Shown here one piece after another: positions 1 to 11,500 of a stretch of 64,000 nt of DNA (position 1 is its first letter; each line of letters begins with the position of its first letter). Location: positions 546,641 through 610,640 of the forward strand of contig BLJB01000064.1 of NCBI GenBank assembly GCA_013423325.1, read 5' to 3'. Both the position numbers and the translations under genes were made by a program. The notes beneath the pieces are model-generated. The model was not told the DNA's origin. It searched no databases and was given only the letters and a program-made list of their open reading frames with translations. The DNA is from Usnea hakonensis (taxonomy: Eukaryota; Ascomycota; Lecanoromycetes; Lecanorales; Parmeliaceae).

Positions 1-32
1 AAGGGCTGAAAGGAAATAGACAATATACTTAC

Positions 33-547
33 CGTCTGCTACCTTCAGCGTCCTCATCGCTCTCGTCGCTCAAATCGCTGCTGTCATCTTCATCGTGCTG
101 CTCACGAAGCCGTCTCCTCTTCAGGTCTGGGCCCGGGCCAACCGTGTCAGTACTCCCTCGTCCTGTCACCATACCGCCTTCTTCATCCTCTTCCCCGAAC
201 CCGGCAGGAGTAATACCGCCTGATCTGGGAGGAGCAGCGAAGTAGTCGGAGGAGATGGCAGTTGGTATTGGCGGGGAGTAAGTCCCTTTAATGCCAGCTA
301 TGTCGGCAGTCCATCCTGCGGCACGGAAGCTGGGATCATTAAGAACACTAGAATCGACATTGATGAGCCGCTCGCCAATGCCATCTTTATTATGGATCAA
401 GTATGACGTTCGGAGCTGCCAAACGAGGAAGCTATTGATAGTCAGATCACAGGGCTTTCGAACGCAATTGCTGCTCGTGAAGCAAGCTGCTGAAAGAGTA
501 TGACTCGACGAAAGATCGGTTTCTGCACTATTCCAGTAAAAGGACAT
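33..547 (-). CDS. Hypothetical acidic-tail protein, cut by the window edge
   Basis: An open frame on the minus strand runs off the left side of the window. It does not end at its apparent stop (TAA at 29-31), because that stop lies inside a consensus splice donor (GTAAGT, minus strand, 27-32). The gene therefore continues leftward beyond base 1 after an intron. The visible part has a well-formed middle (about residues 40-95) and then a Lys/Arg patch (KRRR) followed by an Asp/Ser/Glu-rich tail, as in nuclear proteins. The 5' end is uncertain. A GTATGT donor near 545 and pyrimidine-rich AGs near 485-490 suggest another intron, so the ATG at 547 may be internal to it. I do not recognise the family. 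It is divergent from the PRCC-domain gene at 1159. Confidence 0.45.
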
Positions 548-1158
548 ACATACTCTTCGTTCTGTAGTAGAGCCATTTGACCAGCATTAGACTTCTAGCT
601 ATTTGATTTAAAGGATTTGATTTCGAAAAAGTTCATATCATATTCGCGTCTCTGTGAACGGCAATGAAGTGTACGTAGATCAAGGCAATGAGAAGCTCTT
701 GGGACAAACTGGTCTTTGATAGGCTTGCTCTTTCTACAATGTAGTAGTTTTACAGTCGCCTTGCCAAAGGGCGGGGCTAGGCTGCCGGATGTGAGTTGCT
801 TGATAGAGCGAGGACACCAGTAAATACTTAAGGTAAGTACGCTATTAGATGTGCACGAGGGGCGCTGAATAAGTCCAAAGAAATGATTCGTCTCCTCATT
901 ACATTAAGCAAGTCTTTTCTGAAAAGAAGGGCGGTATTGCCCCCTGGAGAGGCCCCGGAAAAAAAGGGGATTGTAGGCCGGTTTCCGCTAAGCTTTTCGC
1001 CACCGGAAAGCCCGCGCCGGAATACGTTGGTATTCCGCGCGCAAAAGCGCAAAACGTGGTGAATTATCCGCCTTCTGGACTACTTTTTATTGACTCAGGT
1101 ACACTATATACGGAGTATCGCGAAACTGCCTAGAAGGTAAACCAAAAGACTCAAAATA
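548..1158. promoter_or_regulatory. Divergent intergenic region
   Basis: This 0.6-kb gap lies between two divergently transcribed genes and should hold both promoters. A TATA-like tract (TATATAC) lies at about 1105, some 50 bases before the downstream ATG. No coding frame with recognisable content is seen. Confidence 0.35.
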
Positions 1159-2394
1159 ATGGCACTCGTCGACTACTCCGGGTCTGAATCTGAATCTGAC
1201 TCAATCCATGAAGAGAAAGCCCCCTCCTCAGAATCTGCCAAACCCGTACCGATCTCCAACAAGCCTACTTTCCAAAAGGTCGTGGATCGCTCGAACCCTC
1301 ACAAGATCAAAGTCACCCTCCCGGAACCAGCAAGAAATATTGCAGAAGATGGGGATTCGGAATCAGGCCCTCCCGCAAAGCGAGCTAAGACTGGCTCAAG
1401 TGGAATGGGCAGTTTCAACTCCTTCCTTCCCGCACCCAAGCGCACGGCAGCACCAAATGGAGGATCCAGAGATGGTGGTATAAGGAGAGGTGGGCTGGCG
1501 GGCGGTGTCAACCTGAAGACAGGAGCTGCGCCCGGTTTCAACAGAGATCCTGCCCCAAACGTTGGGGAAAGCTCGGACTGGAACGGAGGCGCTGAAGCCT
1601 CATCAGTGGAGGAGATCCAAGGGCATGGCAGACATTCGGATACTACAGAGTCAACAGCAACAGCAATAATCGATGCACCGAGTCCAGGAGTGGCTATAGA
1701 GTCGAAGAAGACGTCCACGATGTTCAGATCGTTGTCCGTCGCCAACAAGAAGCCAAAAAAGAAGAAAGATACCCCTATAACCAGCCTCGGAGCAGCCAGC
1801 TCTTCAGACGCAGGCACGACTCCTCAGGCAAAATCGAAGCCCAAAGCATCATTATTCTCAGCTGGCGAAGAAACCCAAGAGTCTTCAAGCACCGGCTCAG
1901 TAACCAACGGAACATACCAACCCATAGTCTACAACGCCGACAAGCCAACAGTCACACCCACCCCAAACCTCTCCTCCGAAGACCCCAGCTTCTCCCAAGG
2001 CCACACACCTACCCACCCCACCGACCAAACCCCGCAAGACCAACAACCCCAATCCCTCTCCGCCATAGCCACCGACCTCAACCTCTCCGCCTCCGCCAAA
2101 CGCCAACTCCTCGGCCGGCACCACAAACCCAACCACCAACCCCACCCCTCCCAAGCACCCACCAACCTCCCCAAAATCGTCAACTTCAACACCGACGAAG
2201 AATACGCAGCCAACGAACTGCTCCGGCAAGCAGGCGAAGCCGTCCAACATAACCCTGTGCGAGGCATCGCACCCGGTAAACATAGTTTAAAACAATTGGT
2301 GAATGCGGCTAGTAATCAGAAGGATGCGCTGGAGGAACATTTTGCGAGTGGGAGGAGGAATAAGAAGGAGGCGGGGAGTAAGTATGGTTGGTAA
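1159..2394 (+). CDS. PRCC-domain protein (mitotic checkpoint regulator/splicing-associated family)
   Basis: Single-exon gene, 411 residues. The N-terminus is a Ser/Glu-rich low-complexity stretch starting MALVDYSGSESES, typical of fungal PRCC proteins. The middle is disordered, with a basic nuclear-localisation-like run (KKPKKKK, about residue 200) and Thr/Pro/Gln-rich sequence. The last 80 residues are conserved-looking: an ELLRQAG segment, then HSLKQL, and a terminal KKEAGSKYGW, which fits the PRCC C-terminal domain. Human PRCC binds MAD2B and is found with splicing factors; the fungal role is not established. The start is the first ATG, in good context after a purine-rich leader. The base composition shifts strongly to C-rich codons at 1900-2260, so the opposite strand carries long spurious frames there. 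Confidence 0.75.
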   Translation: MALVDYSGSESESDSIHEEKAPSSESAKPVPISNKPTFQKVVDRSNPHKIKVTLPEPARNIAEDGDSESGPPAKRAKTGSSGMGSFNSFLPAPKRTAAPNGGSRDGGIRRGGLAGGVNLKTGAAPGFNRDPAPNVGESSDWNGGAEASSVEEIQGHGRHSDTTESTATAIIDAPSPGVAIESKKTSTMFRSLSVANKKPKKKKDTPITSLGAASSSDAGTTPQAKSKPKASLFSAGEETQESSSTGSVTNGTYQPIVYNADKPTVTPTPNLSSEDPSFSQGHTPTHPTDQTPQDQQPQSLSAIATDLNLSASAKRQLLGRHHKPNHQPHPSQAPTNLPKIVNFNTDEEYAANELLRQAGEAVQHNPVRGIAPGKHSLKQLVNAASNQKDALEEHFASGRRNKKEAGSKYGW

Positions 2395-2711
2395 GGGGCG
2401 AATTTGGTAAGGAGGGAGGAGGAACGAGGGAGGAGATAAGATAGTATAATGTGAGGAGATTTATATGGTGAAAAATGAAGATGGGAAGTAGCGTTGTACA
2501 TACCCTTACGAAATTACGGAGCGACGAAAATATAGATACCCGTAGATTCAATCACGATGAATCAATCACCATGATCCCATAGAGGAGCCCATATTAATCG
2601 TGTGCTGCTGAATCCCTTCCCTAAGCTGGCCGGTCTCGCATACCTTGCATCTACATACATGCGTACAAAACGATAGCCTCAACAGATATTCGGACTGCCC
2701 ATCGACCAACT

Positions 2712-2734
2712 AACCAACCAACCAACCAACCAAC
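2712..2734. repeat. (AACC)n microsatellite
   Basis: Five uninterrupted AACC units followed by AAC. Confidence 0.9.
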
Positions 2735-2916
2735 GAACAATAAGACCTGAAATCGGAGAAACCAAAGCGTTTGCGTCCATTTTTACCGTACGCTGACTAG
2801 AAAGTCAACAAAAGTTAGCAGTGATGCGTGAATCAAGAGCAGCAGCAGTCATCGTGGCAAGAAGGTATGAATCAAAACAATATCATTGGATCTGTCTAAA
2901 GTATGTACGGTACAGA

Positions 2917-3049
2917 CGATCCATCAAGAGCACCGATCTCCAAATCCAATCTCAACTCAACGCCAATCCACAATGCGATAGAGACATCGTCAAGAACACC
3001 AATCTCCAATCCCAATCCCAACACAACGCCAATCCGCAATGCGATAACA
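2917..3049. repeat. 66-bp tandem duplication, two diverged copies
   Basis: Two copies of a 66-bp unit lie head to tail. The shared landmarks are ATCAAGAGCACC/GTCAAGAACACC, CAACGCCAATCC and CAATGCGATA; the last starts at 2971 and 3037. The copies differ by scattered substitutions. Confidence 0.75.
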
Positions 3050-3547
3050 GATACCAAAGCCAACACCGACTCAGAAGGCATACACCAAATCACGCAACTC
3101 CATACCAACGCCGATACCCAAAACCCAATCCAGGACCAAAGCCAATGCTGGCTCACCAGTCCGCTAAAATCCAACGCGTCGTTACAAAGTTGATGCTGCG
3201 GCCTAGAGGTCAGCAGTAGTGAAGTAAGAGGTGGATAGTGTGACAAGCATACCTTTTCGCATCTCGTATGGCGCCACCACCCCCACCACCGCTGCCACCA
3301 ATCCAATCAAAGATCCAGCCTGTGAGGTATCAGTACTCTGAACTTTACGATGATGGAGTAAGAGATCGATATTTTGTAGCGTGCATACCGTCACTCATGT
3401 CATTCACCTCTAGTATCGTTGCCGCCGCCATACTTGATCTTCCGGTTTTCCGCGTATTGTTGGCTCATCAAAACTCAGTTACCAAGGGGTTGGCCTCTTC
3501 AGTATGATTGATTTCGGGCAGAGTCAAGTCCAGTTTTATGGCTTGGC

Positions 3548-4510
3548 TTATGAAAGAGCTATGAGTAACCTGGCCTCAACGTCGTCGCTGCTGCTGCTGC
3601 TGCTATTGTTGTTGTGGTTGTTGAAGATATTAGGGCCATTGGTATATCGCTTGTCGAGGAGGGCGGGATCGATGCAGAAATTGTTGTTTCCCTCTAGTGA
3701 CATCGAGGAAGGAAGATGGTTGCCAAAGTCAGGCACTGGTACATCATACCCGGAAAACCTCGAGGTGTAATAAGGTGAAGGGCCGGCGGGAGGATCGTTG
3801 AACATGGCTGTGAAAAAATCGTCCGGATGGGGATGTCTGGCTGGCAATGTCTGTTCAGCTGGCACGTATCCGTACGGAACGTATTCGTCCGGAGTACGAT
3901 ACGTTCTCACGGCCTCCGGAAAAACGTTCGGATGCAGCACGAAGGGATGTTGGGCCTCTGGAGGTGGCGGTTGTGGGCTTCCACCGTCGACCGCGCTTCT
4001 ATCGTCCGTTGGCGTCGGTGGCCGTGGGTTGAGGGCTCTGCGGGGACGCTTGTTCAACGATCCCTTGGGTCTCCCCTTTTTCTTAGGCAACTTTTTTCAG
4101 CGGTCAGCGTAACTTCCCAATTAGAACACGAAGTGAAACGGAAGGAAAGGTTCAATAGACTGATGTCACATACTTTTGGCCCGTTATCTTTAGGGGCTTT
4201 TGGCTTGTTCATGGCTCCCATAGGTCTTCCCCTGGGGCCTCCTGTAAAACCTCTGCCACGGAATCTTGGATCCATAGACGATGTATCTATCTGAAAACCA
4301 GGTCAGTTTCAGGGGCCTTGATAGGCGCGTAACGGGGAATTCGAGACTCACTCTTGACTTTTTCTTTGGTGGAGGTTGGGCCCGGTGAACCGTAGGATCA
4401 TTTCTCGGCGTGTTGTTGTTCATAATTGGCAAGGAGGCTGTCGCGTTGTTCATCGTGGGGAGATGGTTTGATAGGAATTGGTTGTCTGTAGTCGAATTCA
4501 TTCTCCACAT
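3548..4510 (-). CDS. AT-hook DNA-binding protein
   Basis: Three exons on the minus strand: 4510-4352, 4290-4174 and 4090-3548, giving 272 residues. Intron 1 is GTGAGT...TTTTCAG; intron 2 is GTATGT with a CTGAC branch and an AAAAAAG acceptor. All joins are in phase 0. Exon 1 is Asn-rich and ends in PPPKKKSR. Exon 2 carries an AT-hook core (PRGRPMG, about residue 66), and exon 3 opens with a second one (KKKGRPKGS) followed by KRPRR. The rest is Pro/Tyr-rich and disordered, ending in poly-Asn and poly-Ser runs coded by a trinucleotide repeat. AT-hooks bind the minor groove of AT-rich DNA, so a chromatin or transcription role is inferred. No other domain is recognised. The start at 4510 is the first ATG of exon 1. 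Confidence 0.65.
3579..3625. repeat. Trinucleotide microsatellite inside the AT-hook gene
   Basis: Plus-strand run of GTC, GCT and TGT triplets. On the coding (minus) strand it specifies the poly-Ser and poly-Asn tracts near the C-terminus. Confidence 0.8.
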
Positions 4511-4744
4511 CTTGCCAGCTGCTGTAAGAACCTATGGGGTTATATCACTTGGGGTGAGGATGATGCAAGTGAGAAGGGAAAAATGTGCTATCCACTGTCG
4601 AGATGAAGAAATATGGATGGGATGTCAGTGAGAAGAGGAGAATGTACTATGCACTGTAGTGGTGAGAGACGATGTATGGGAGTTTATGTAGAAGAGAGAA
4701 TGGAGAGAAGAATCTCTTCTCTCCTATATCTTTTCTGAACTGGA

Positions 4745-5030
4745 ATACTTGCTCAAAGAAGAGAGCCACAAAACCTCGTAGCCCCGCCCATTTTCACTTG
4801 ACATGTTCCATACACTGCCTCAGACTACCAGCTAGGAACGCCAAACGGTCTTTGTAAATACTTGCTCATGAGGAAAGTATATCAAAGTTTGATAGCCCCA
4901 CCCATTTTCACATCAATATTTGTATATTTACTGTCTCGGACGGCCAGTCAGCGATATCAAAGGTGGTTTTCTCAATACTCGCTCATGAGGAAAAACCACG
5001 CGTAGCGTAGGCCCCCTTTTTTTTTTTCTC
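4745..5030. repeat. About 115-bp degenerate tandem repeat, three copies
   Basis: The unit start ATACTTGCTCATGAGGAAA recurs in diverged form at 4745, 4858 and 4975 (spacing 113 and 117). Each of the first two units carries a second landmark, TAGCCCCRCCCATTTTCAC, about 35-40 bases in. The third unit is cut short by a T-rich run. Confidence 0.7.
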
Positions 5031-5045
5031 GAAATTTTCCAATTA

Positions 5046-5275
5046 AACGCTAGCGAAAATTTGTTGATATTGGATGAAAACACCAGCGAACGATGGCAAA
5101 GGGCTTTATTTTCCATCTGAATGTAATCAGATTCTTTTGATGATGATGGAAAAGACGAGCTGGCGATGGCAAACCCCCATTTTTCTGTCAAACGCTAAGA
5201 AAAATCTGTTTACGTTGGCTGAGAAGCCCCGCCGGCGATGCCCAAAGCCTCTTTTCTTCCATCAAGTGGAAATTT
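5046..5275. repeat. About 73-bp degenerate tandem repeat, three copies
   Basis: The landmark CGATGGCAAA recurs at 5091 and 5164 and as CGATGCCCAAA at 5236. Two of the copies open with AAACGCTARSRAAAA, at 5046 and at about 5190. The copies are too diverged for recent duplication. Confidence 0.65.
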
Positions 5276-5569
5276 TTGATGGCGTCGGTGACTCAGAAAA
5301 CTTGCTCAATTAACCTGCTCATGGCGGCAGGAAGGGTTGAGCCAAGACATGTCAAAACTTCACGTCGGTGACACGGTAGGTCGCGGTCCGTCGACGCGTC
5401 AGGGAAAGAATTCCGCGGTGAGATAGAGTACAATAAATGTCGCTATTCGAATAGGCACATCAGTATGGAAAGCTCAGTGAAAGTCTTATGATGAATGGAG
5501 AAGCGAAGATATGGACTGAAAAAGATGTTTGTTTATACTCTATCGCGCCTGCCATAATTGACCGTATCC

Positions 5570-8500
5570 TCACCCACTTTCCACAACCTCAGCAAACCAC
5601 TGCCGCAAAGCCTGGGCAAGCACACCCGGTAGTTCCCTGACGTCACCCACTACGAGGTAATACGAGAATGGAAAGCCATCCATGTAGGGCTTCATGTTCA
5701 ACTTAGTCTCCCCAGAGGCATCGGGCTCAAACACCGCCTGAGTCATCTCCATGACCGACTCTCCCTTCAATAGGGAGTCCACAATTACAAAGACGATCAT
5801 AATACGCTCTTCCTGAGCTTGGCGGACCAGGCGTCGTATTGTATCATGATCTTCGCAGACGCCGTCGCTGATGATGAGTTCGAGTTGCCAGAGGTCGGTC
5901 CCAGCGCTGAACGTTCTACGTCTTGCTTCACGGAAGAGAATGATCGATTCGGCGACAAGCTTTCTTACGTTGGTCTTTGTTTGCTGAAAACCAAAATACT
6001 GAAGTATCTGAGCGCCGGCTTCCAACGAGAAGGGTCTGTCGAAGTCATGGGCTACACGAACTTCACTTCCAAAGCCTACAACGCATATTTCGCCAACTTC
6101 TAGCATGCTAAGACTTTTGGAGACCAGTGCAAGTGTTTCAAAGGCTAATTGACCACTTCCACTCTCTCCCATAGATTTGCTATCATCGACTGCGAGCATG
6201 ATTTGATAGCTGCGTTTTGATGGGATGGAACGTCGCATCCATATCTTGTCCCGTTTGTATTGGGAAGCAATGTAAGGGATTATACGCTTGATGTTGAGGC
6301 GCTTTCCGGTACGGAAGTCCCCACGCATTTTGGTGGCGAGTGTGGGAGCGAGGATTAGCCGTAGCTGTTCCGTGAGGGAAAGAGACAGGTCGCGTGTAAG
6401 GCTCTCGTAGTATGACCAAAGGCGGCGAGATTCCTCTGCAGAGCGTGCTGGTTCCTCAGAAATAGGCTGGAGGTGGGTAGTTGAGAACTCGTTGTCAAGA
6501 TCGTTGATATCTTCTTCGTCCTCAAGCGTCGCGGTACCAGGCTGATCTGCTGACCGGCTGTGCTCATTTCTGCTTGCGATAAAGCCCCCTCGGCGGGATT
6601 GCTCCTGCTGATTTTGTGCCTCCAATTGTAGACCGTTTTCCTCGCTTAAGGCTTCTTGACCTTCCTTGCCACCTTCCTCTTCTATTTCTTCTAGAGGGAA
6701 AGTGGGAGATTCATCTTGCATTTCGGACTCCATGGCTCTTTGATCCAAAGCCCGTGCCTGGTCGTTCGAAGCAGCACCCAAAGCCTGCGTGTCTGCTTCA
6801 ATTTCTTCGTCATGAAGGTGCTCGAATTCTGGATTCCTCATATCTGCGTCTGCCTGAGGTGGAGCATTCTCTTCTCTCTCAGGAGCCTCTTGAATTTGCC
6901 GATGTTGCCGATGCCACTTCTCGAGAGCGTTTCCAAGCTTCTTGAAGGCTTGACTACTCCTATTTTTGTTTTGTTCATTGCTTCCTAGTTGGCCGCCTTG
7001 TGTACTATCTAGCTCCCCCAGCTGACCGTCTTCCGCAGCAACCTGATGGTCGTCAGTGCTTGTGGCATTTCCGTGGGCGCCGTCTTTATCTTGCGCCTTG
7101 TCCTCGTTTTGCTGGTCTCCAGCGTTACTTTTGTCCATATTTTGTCCAAGACCTATAGCTTCGTTAGGAAAAGAACCTTCTTGGTCGAGGCTTTGATTAT
7201 CCATTCTGCCTTGGAGAAATCCTGAATCATCCGCTGACTCCTCATTGTCCGAGTCTGTGTCGACAGGAGACCCAGCGTCTCCATATTTATCATTATCTTC
7301 ATCAACATCGTCCTTATTGCTGACGTCGGCCTGGTCTGGAACGCCGACCTCGTCCCCTTTAGATTTATCATCTTGGCCGGTTTGCGACAAGCTATCGACT
7401 CCTTCATCCTCAGCATCCTCTTGTTCGAGATCGGACATACCTTCCATGTCACTAGCAGCAGATTCTGAGTCCGTGTCTGTCCGATTAGTGTTGTCCAAAT
7501 CCATCTCTTCGGGCAGGTCTAGATTCTGGCCTTCTTGAACTTGCGGATCAATCTTCTCTGTCTCTTCCCTCGCGGCCTCTTCTGCCTCTTCCATGCCGTC
7601 CTGAGTCGTGTCATTTTCAGCATCATCGTCTTCTTCTCCCTCTGGCACTTGGGTGCTCTCCCGTTGTCCGGCAGCGTCATCAGCCGCCAGATCATTCTTT
7701 TCGGGTTTCCCTCTAGCCTTCGCCCCCTCCTTTTCTTTGTCTGCCTCTCCAGCTTCCCCATTCCAAAGTCTTTCGTCCACAGCTTGGGGATTGGTGTCGT
7801 TTACATTTCCTTCTTCCTCATCAATATCATTTTCCTCGCCCTCGCTTGCTGAGCCTGAGTCCTCGACTGTATCGGATAGATCTCCCATTTCACCTTCGAG
7901 CTCATTGTGATCCATATCCACTGCGTTCTCTTGAGCTTCGATACCATCCTGCTTCTTCTTATCCTCTGAGCCTTGCGCGAGTTCTGATAAGTCCTCGTCA
8001 TCCTGGATGTCATGACTGATGTCTTCTGCGCCCTCGCCTTCTCCAAGACCAGTACCACCCTCGAGCTTCTCGGTATTACCAGCTTCCGCGGCTGAATCCT
8101 CAGCCGGGCTACAGAAACCCTCCTGGACGATTTGCAAGAACGAATGTGCTAGATGGTCGGAAAGCTTGCAAAATGCTCGATGAAGTTCAGCATATCGATT
8201 GAAGGAGAGTTGCAAAATGCTGCGGTATTCTTCGACGATTGGCAATGCCACTGTGAAAAGGGCACTTGCAACGAGAACATCGCTATTATTCTGATCATTT
8301 AGGTACTGTATCCGATTCACAGCTTCTTGAAGGAGTTTATTGATCTCGCGGGGATTTAGGTTTATAAGGCTGTCTACTAACAAGAAGTCCGCACGTAAAA
8401 GCCACGACACGTCTTCTGTCGAAGAAGGGATTTTCGAAGAGACCTCCTGCATTCGCTGCACAGCGACTAAAATTGAATCCAACGCGTTTGAGACGCTTGT

Positions 8501-11500
8501 ATCCAGATCGACGACACTAATGGTTTGCTCTGCGTTCGTTCGTAGAGTATCGTAAGCAACGTCCGTATTAGTCCAATGTGCAATTTGCTTGAGGACAAAA
8601 GCCAAATCTGGGTTTTTCTCAATCAACTTTCGCGTATCGCTCTCAAAATCTTCCAGAAGTCCTACTGCGTCATGGTAAACTTGCTCATGTAGTGAAGAGG
8701 ACAATTTAAGAGGCAGCGCGGGGAGCTGGTCAAACGCGTTGTTTGCGTTTGCCATTTTGTCCTTCCAGATTTTCAAATCAGTCAAGATGGTGGGACGGTC
8801 GATCTTGCCCATTTTACTGTGCTTCTCGATGATCGTTGAGCCAGCTTGAATAATTGTCGGCAACCATCTGAGAGAGTGTGGAGCTTCTTTTGCAACAATC
8901 TGGGGCCCAAAATTGGAAATTTTCAGAGCATACAAATCTGGTGCCCATAAGTTACGAATAAGGTCGGTCGTCTTGAGCAGATCTTCAATGTCAGTGAAGG
9001 TAGTTGCAAGAACGTTCCTTTGCTTGAGAACGACGGAAATCATACTCTCGAGGTAGCCCATGCTCCGAGCAATTTCGCCATGACTGAGATCTTTAGAGGG
9101 ATCTCGAGACCTCTCCTTGATCATAGGCATAAGATGCAAAACCTTATGTGAATGGAATTCTGCAATAGCTAATTGGTGATGAGATTGCGTTGCGAGGGTT
9201 GAGTTATTTGTTAAGACAATAGAGAGCGAGGATTGCTTGGCTAAGTCATCGGCGCTCAGATTAGATCTCAAACCCATATGACGCAAGGTCTTCAATGTTT
9301 CCGCATACACCTTGCGCTTTCGGGCTTTAAGATGCTTTATCGCGTCGCCATTCTCTTTTGTAGCCTTAGCGGGCATCTCTTTCTGCAAATTCTTGATACT
9401 GTCGGCTAGGTCTGCGTCGAAGTTGTCCAGGTAGGATACGCAATCGATTGCTCCAAGAGATAGCTGACCCATTTCAAGCATGCGCTGAGCTGTCGAGGAA
9501 GGATTTCTATATCGCTCAGGTCTCGATTCCCAGCGTTCGAGATGAGACTTGCAGATGTGTATGGCTCTGCGATCTACTTTTACCACTTCGTGAGTATTGT
9601 CGTTTTGCTTTGACGATGATGAAACGTCATTTCTACTAGAAAATTCTCCAGCGATAAAAGTGTCAGCTGATTGGGCCAACAAGCTCCGATATTTGCGAAT
9701 CACTTTGAACAGCTTATGGTGAGATCGTTTAGCGCTATCTCGCAACGCATTGATATTAGTATCCTTCCAGCTGGCAAGTAGCAAGATCTCCTTCATGTCT
9801 CTCTCCAGCTTTTGTCGGCCTTGTTGTAGATGTTCTTGGATTAGCTTTTCGAAGCGAGCGTAGTAACTTTGAAAATTAGAAATAGCCTCTTGTACTAATT
9901 TCATTGACGGGACAAATTTTGCAAGGGCCTCGAGATGGCTTCTGAAGCAGTCGATCATGCCGAGACGATGGGCATATTGTCCTATGGAGGTATCTCCAAT
10001 GAATTTCGCTAGTGTGGTGAAAAGTTGCTCTACATGCACCTGGAGGCATTTTCCTGCGTCAGCCATAGAAAGTGGTATTGCAACGATGACTTCGTATGCA
10101 ATGAACCACCAAGAATCAGCATCCTCATTACACTTTTTGTCTTCCATATCAAGAAGTCGAGCCCATGTCGAGAGTTCCAAACGGCGCCAGCTAATAAGTA
10201 AACCTGTAAGCTGCTCGTACAAGGTAGCAACACTGTATTGCTTGCTTGCAACCGTCTGCCATTCATGGACATAGCCATGTAGCTGCTCTGCTTTCGTCAA
10301 GATCTTTGCGATTGGCTCTGTGTGGCGCAAAGCCAACAACTCTGATGACGTTCGCAGCACATCTGCTAGGGTTCCATGTTCTGGCCAGGCCTCTTGCAGG
10401 TCCAGGAATCTTTGTTGAGTTTTGGACACGAGAGCGATTAAATTTCGTGCTTCGGAGAGATTTGCGTCAGTATAAAAATTGTAGAGCTTGCCTGCCTTAT
10501 CCTGGCTAAGGAGCCGCTCCTGATGCTGGTCGAGACAGAGTATGAGTGCCGAGAACAGATTGTCGGCCGGCACTGAACACGTCGAAACCTTCGAAGCTGT
10601 TTCCCAAAGCTCAGCAACTTCCTGAGATGCATCGTGGAGCAAGTCTAAAAGTTGGTCGGATGCAGCTTTGGTATATTGAAAAATTTCTCGGTGCAAACGA
10701 GCAAGTCGTTGAGCTTGGTCTCTCGCATCGTATCCAGGTTCGTTCAATGCAGAATTTTGCTTGCATGCGCGATCAAAGTCGAAAAACAGGCTGTAAAAGT
10801 CTTGCTCATCGTTTTCTCTGCCCTCGTCTTCGCCACCACGATACCGGAACAACGACGATTGAGCCAAATGGTTGTTTTGATCTCGTCCTAGGTGATATTT
10901 CCATTCTTGATAGAAGCTCTGGAACGTCTGAAACATTTTCTGCAGAAATGGGTCACCTAAGACTTTGCTGACAGTGCGTGCCATGCCAATGAATTTCAAG
11001 AAGTGCGAGCGCGCGTCAAAATTTTGCGAGCGATATAGGTCTAGCTCGTCGATTGTGGTCCTCGCTATTCCTTGGGGATTAGCACCAAGAAAAGGGGTCA
11101 TCTCACATAGGTAACGTATACTTTGATCACGCGAATCATTGCGACTGTCGGTAAGCAATGAGAGTGCCAGGCCAATATCAAGACCTTGCAAAAAGGCAAT
11201 CAAAGGCTTCGTGATATCCTCGTAAGCCTGAAACTGATGCGAGAGACGTGACACTGCTTGGACGATGTTTGATCTCAAGAGTTCGACTTCCTGGCATTCA
11301 GCCGAATCTCGCCGGATAATAGACTGCAGCATTGAGAGAGTGGGAGATCTTAGGACAATAGTCTTCAGAATGTTGTTGAACTCTGCTTGTAAACGGCCCA
11401 GCTCGGAAATCTGAGGTCGAAATATCATTGGGACCTCAGGCTCGGCTCCAAGCTCTTCTAATCTCTTTTCAATAAGCTGAGAACGAAGACTTGAACCCTG

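Larger units (their letters stand above)
2395..3547. other. Intergenic region with small tandem repeats
   Basis: Convergent gap between the PRCC-domain gene and the AT-hook gene. It holds an (AACC)5 microsatellite at 2712-2734 and a 66-bp tandem duplication at 2917-3049. Overlapping frames across the duplication are Asn/Pro/Gln-rich low-complexity shadows, so I do not call a gene. Confidence 0.5.
4511..5569. other. Intergenic region built largely of decayed tandem repeats
   Basis: This gap lies upstream of the AT-hook gene and downstream of midasin. About half of it is the two repeat families listed separately (4745-5030 and 5046-5275). The rest is unremarkable and contains no convincing gene. 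Confidence 0.5.

Noticed and set aside
1897..2283. Gly/Val/Leu-rich minus-strand frames opposite the PRCC-domain gene
   Set aside because: Produced by the C-rich codon bias of the plus-strand gene; no domain and no splice signals.
2821..3306. Overlapping frames on both strands across the 66-bp duplication
   Set aside because: Three frames are open at once because the repeat is low-complexity and lacks stops; none has a recognisable product.
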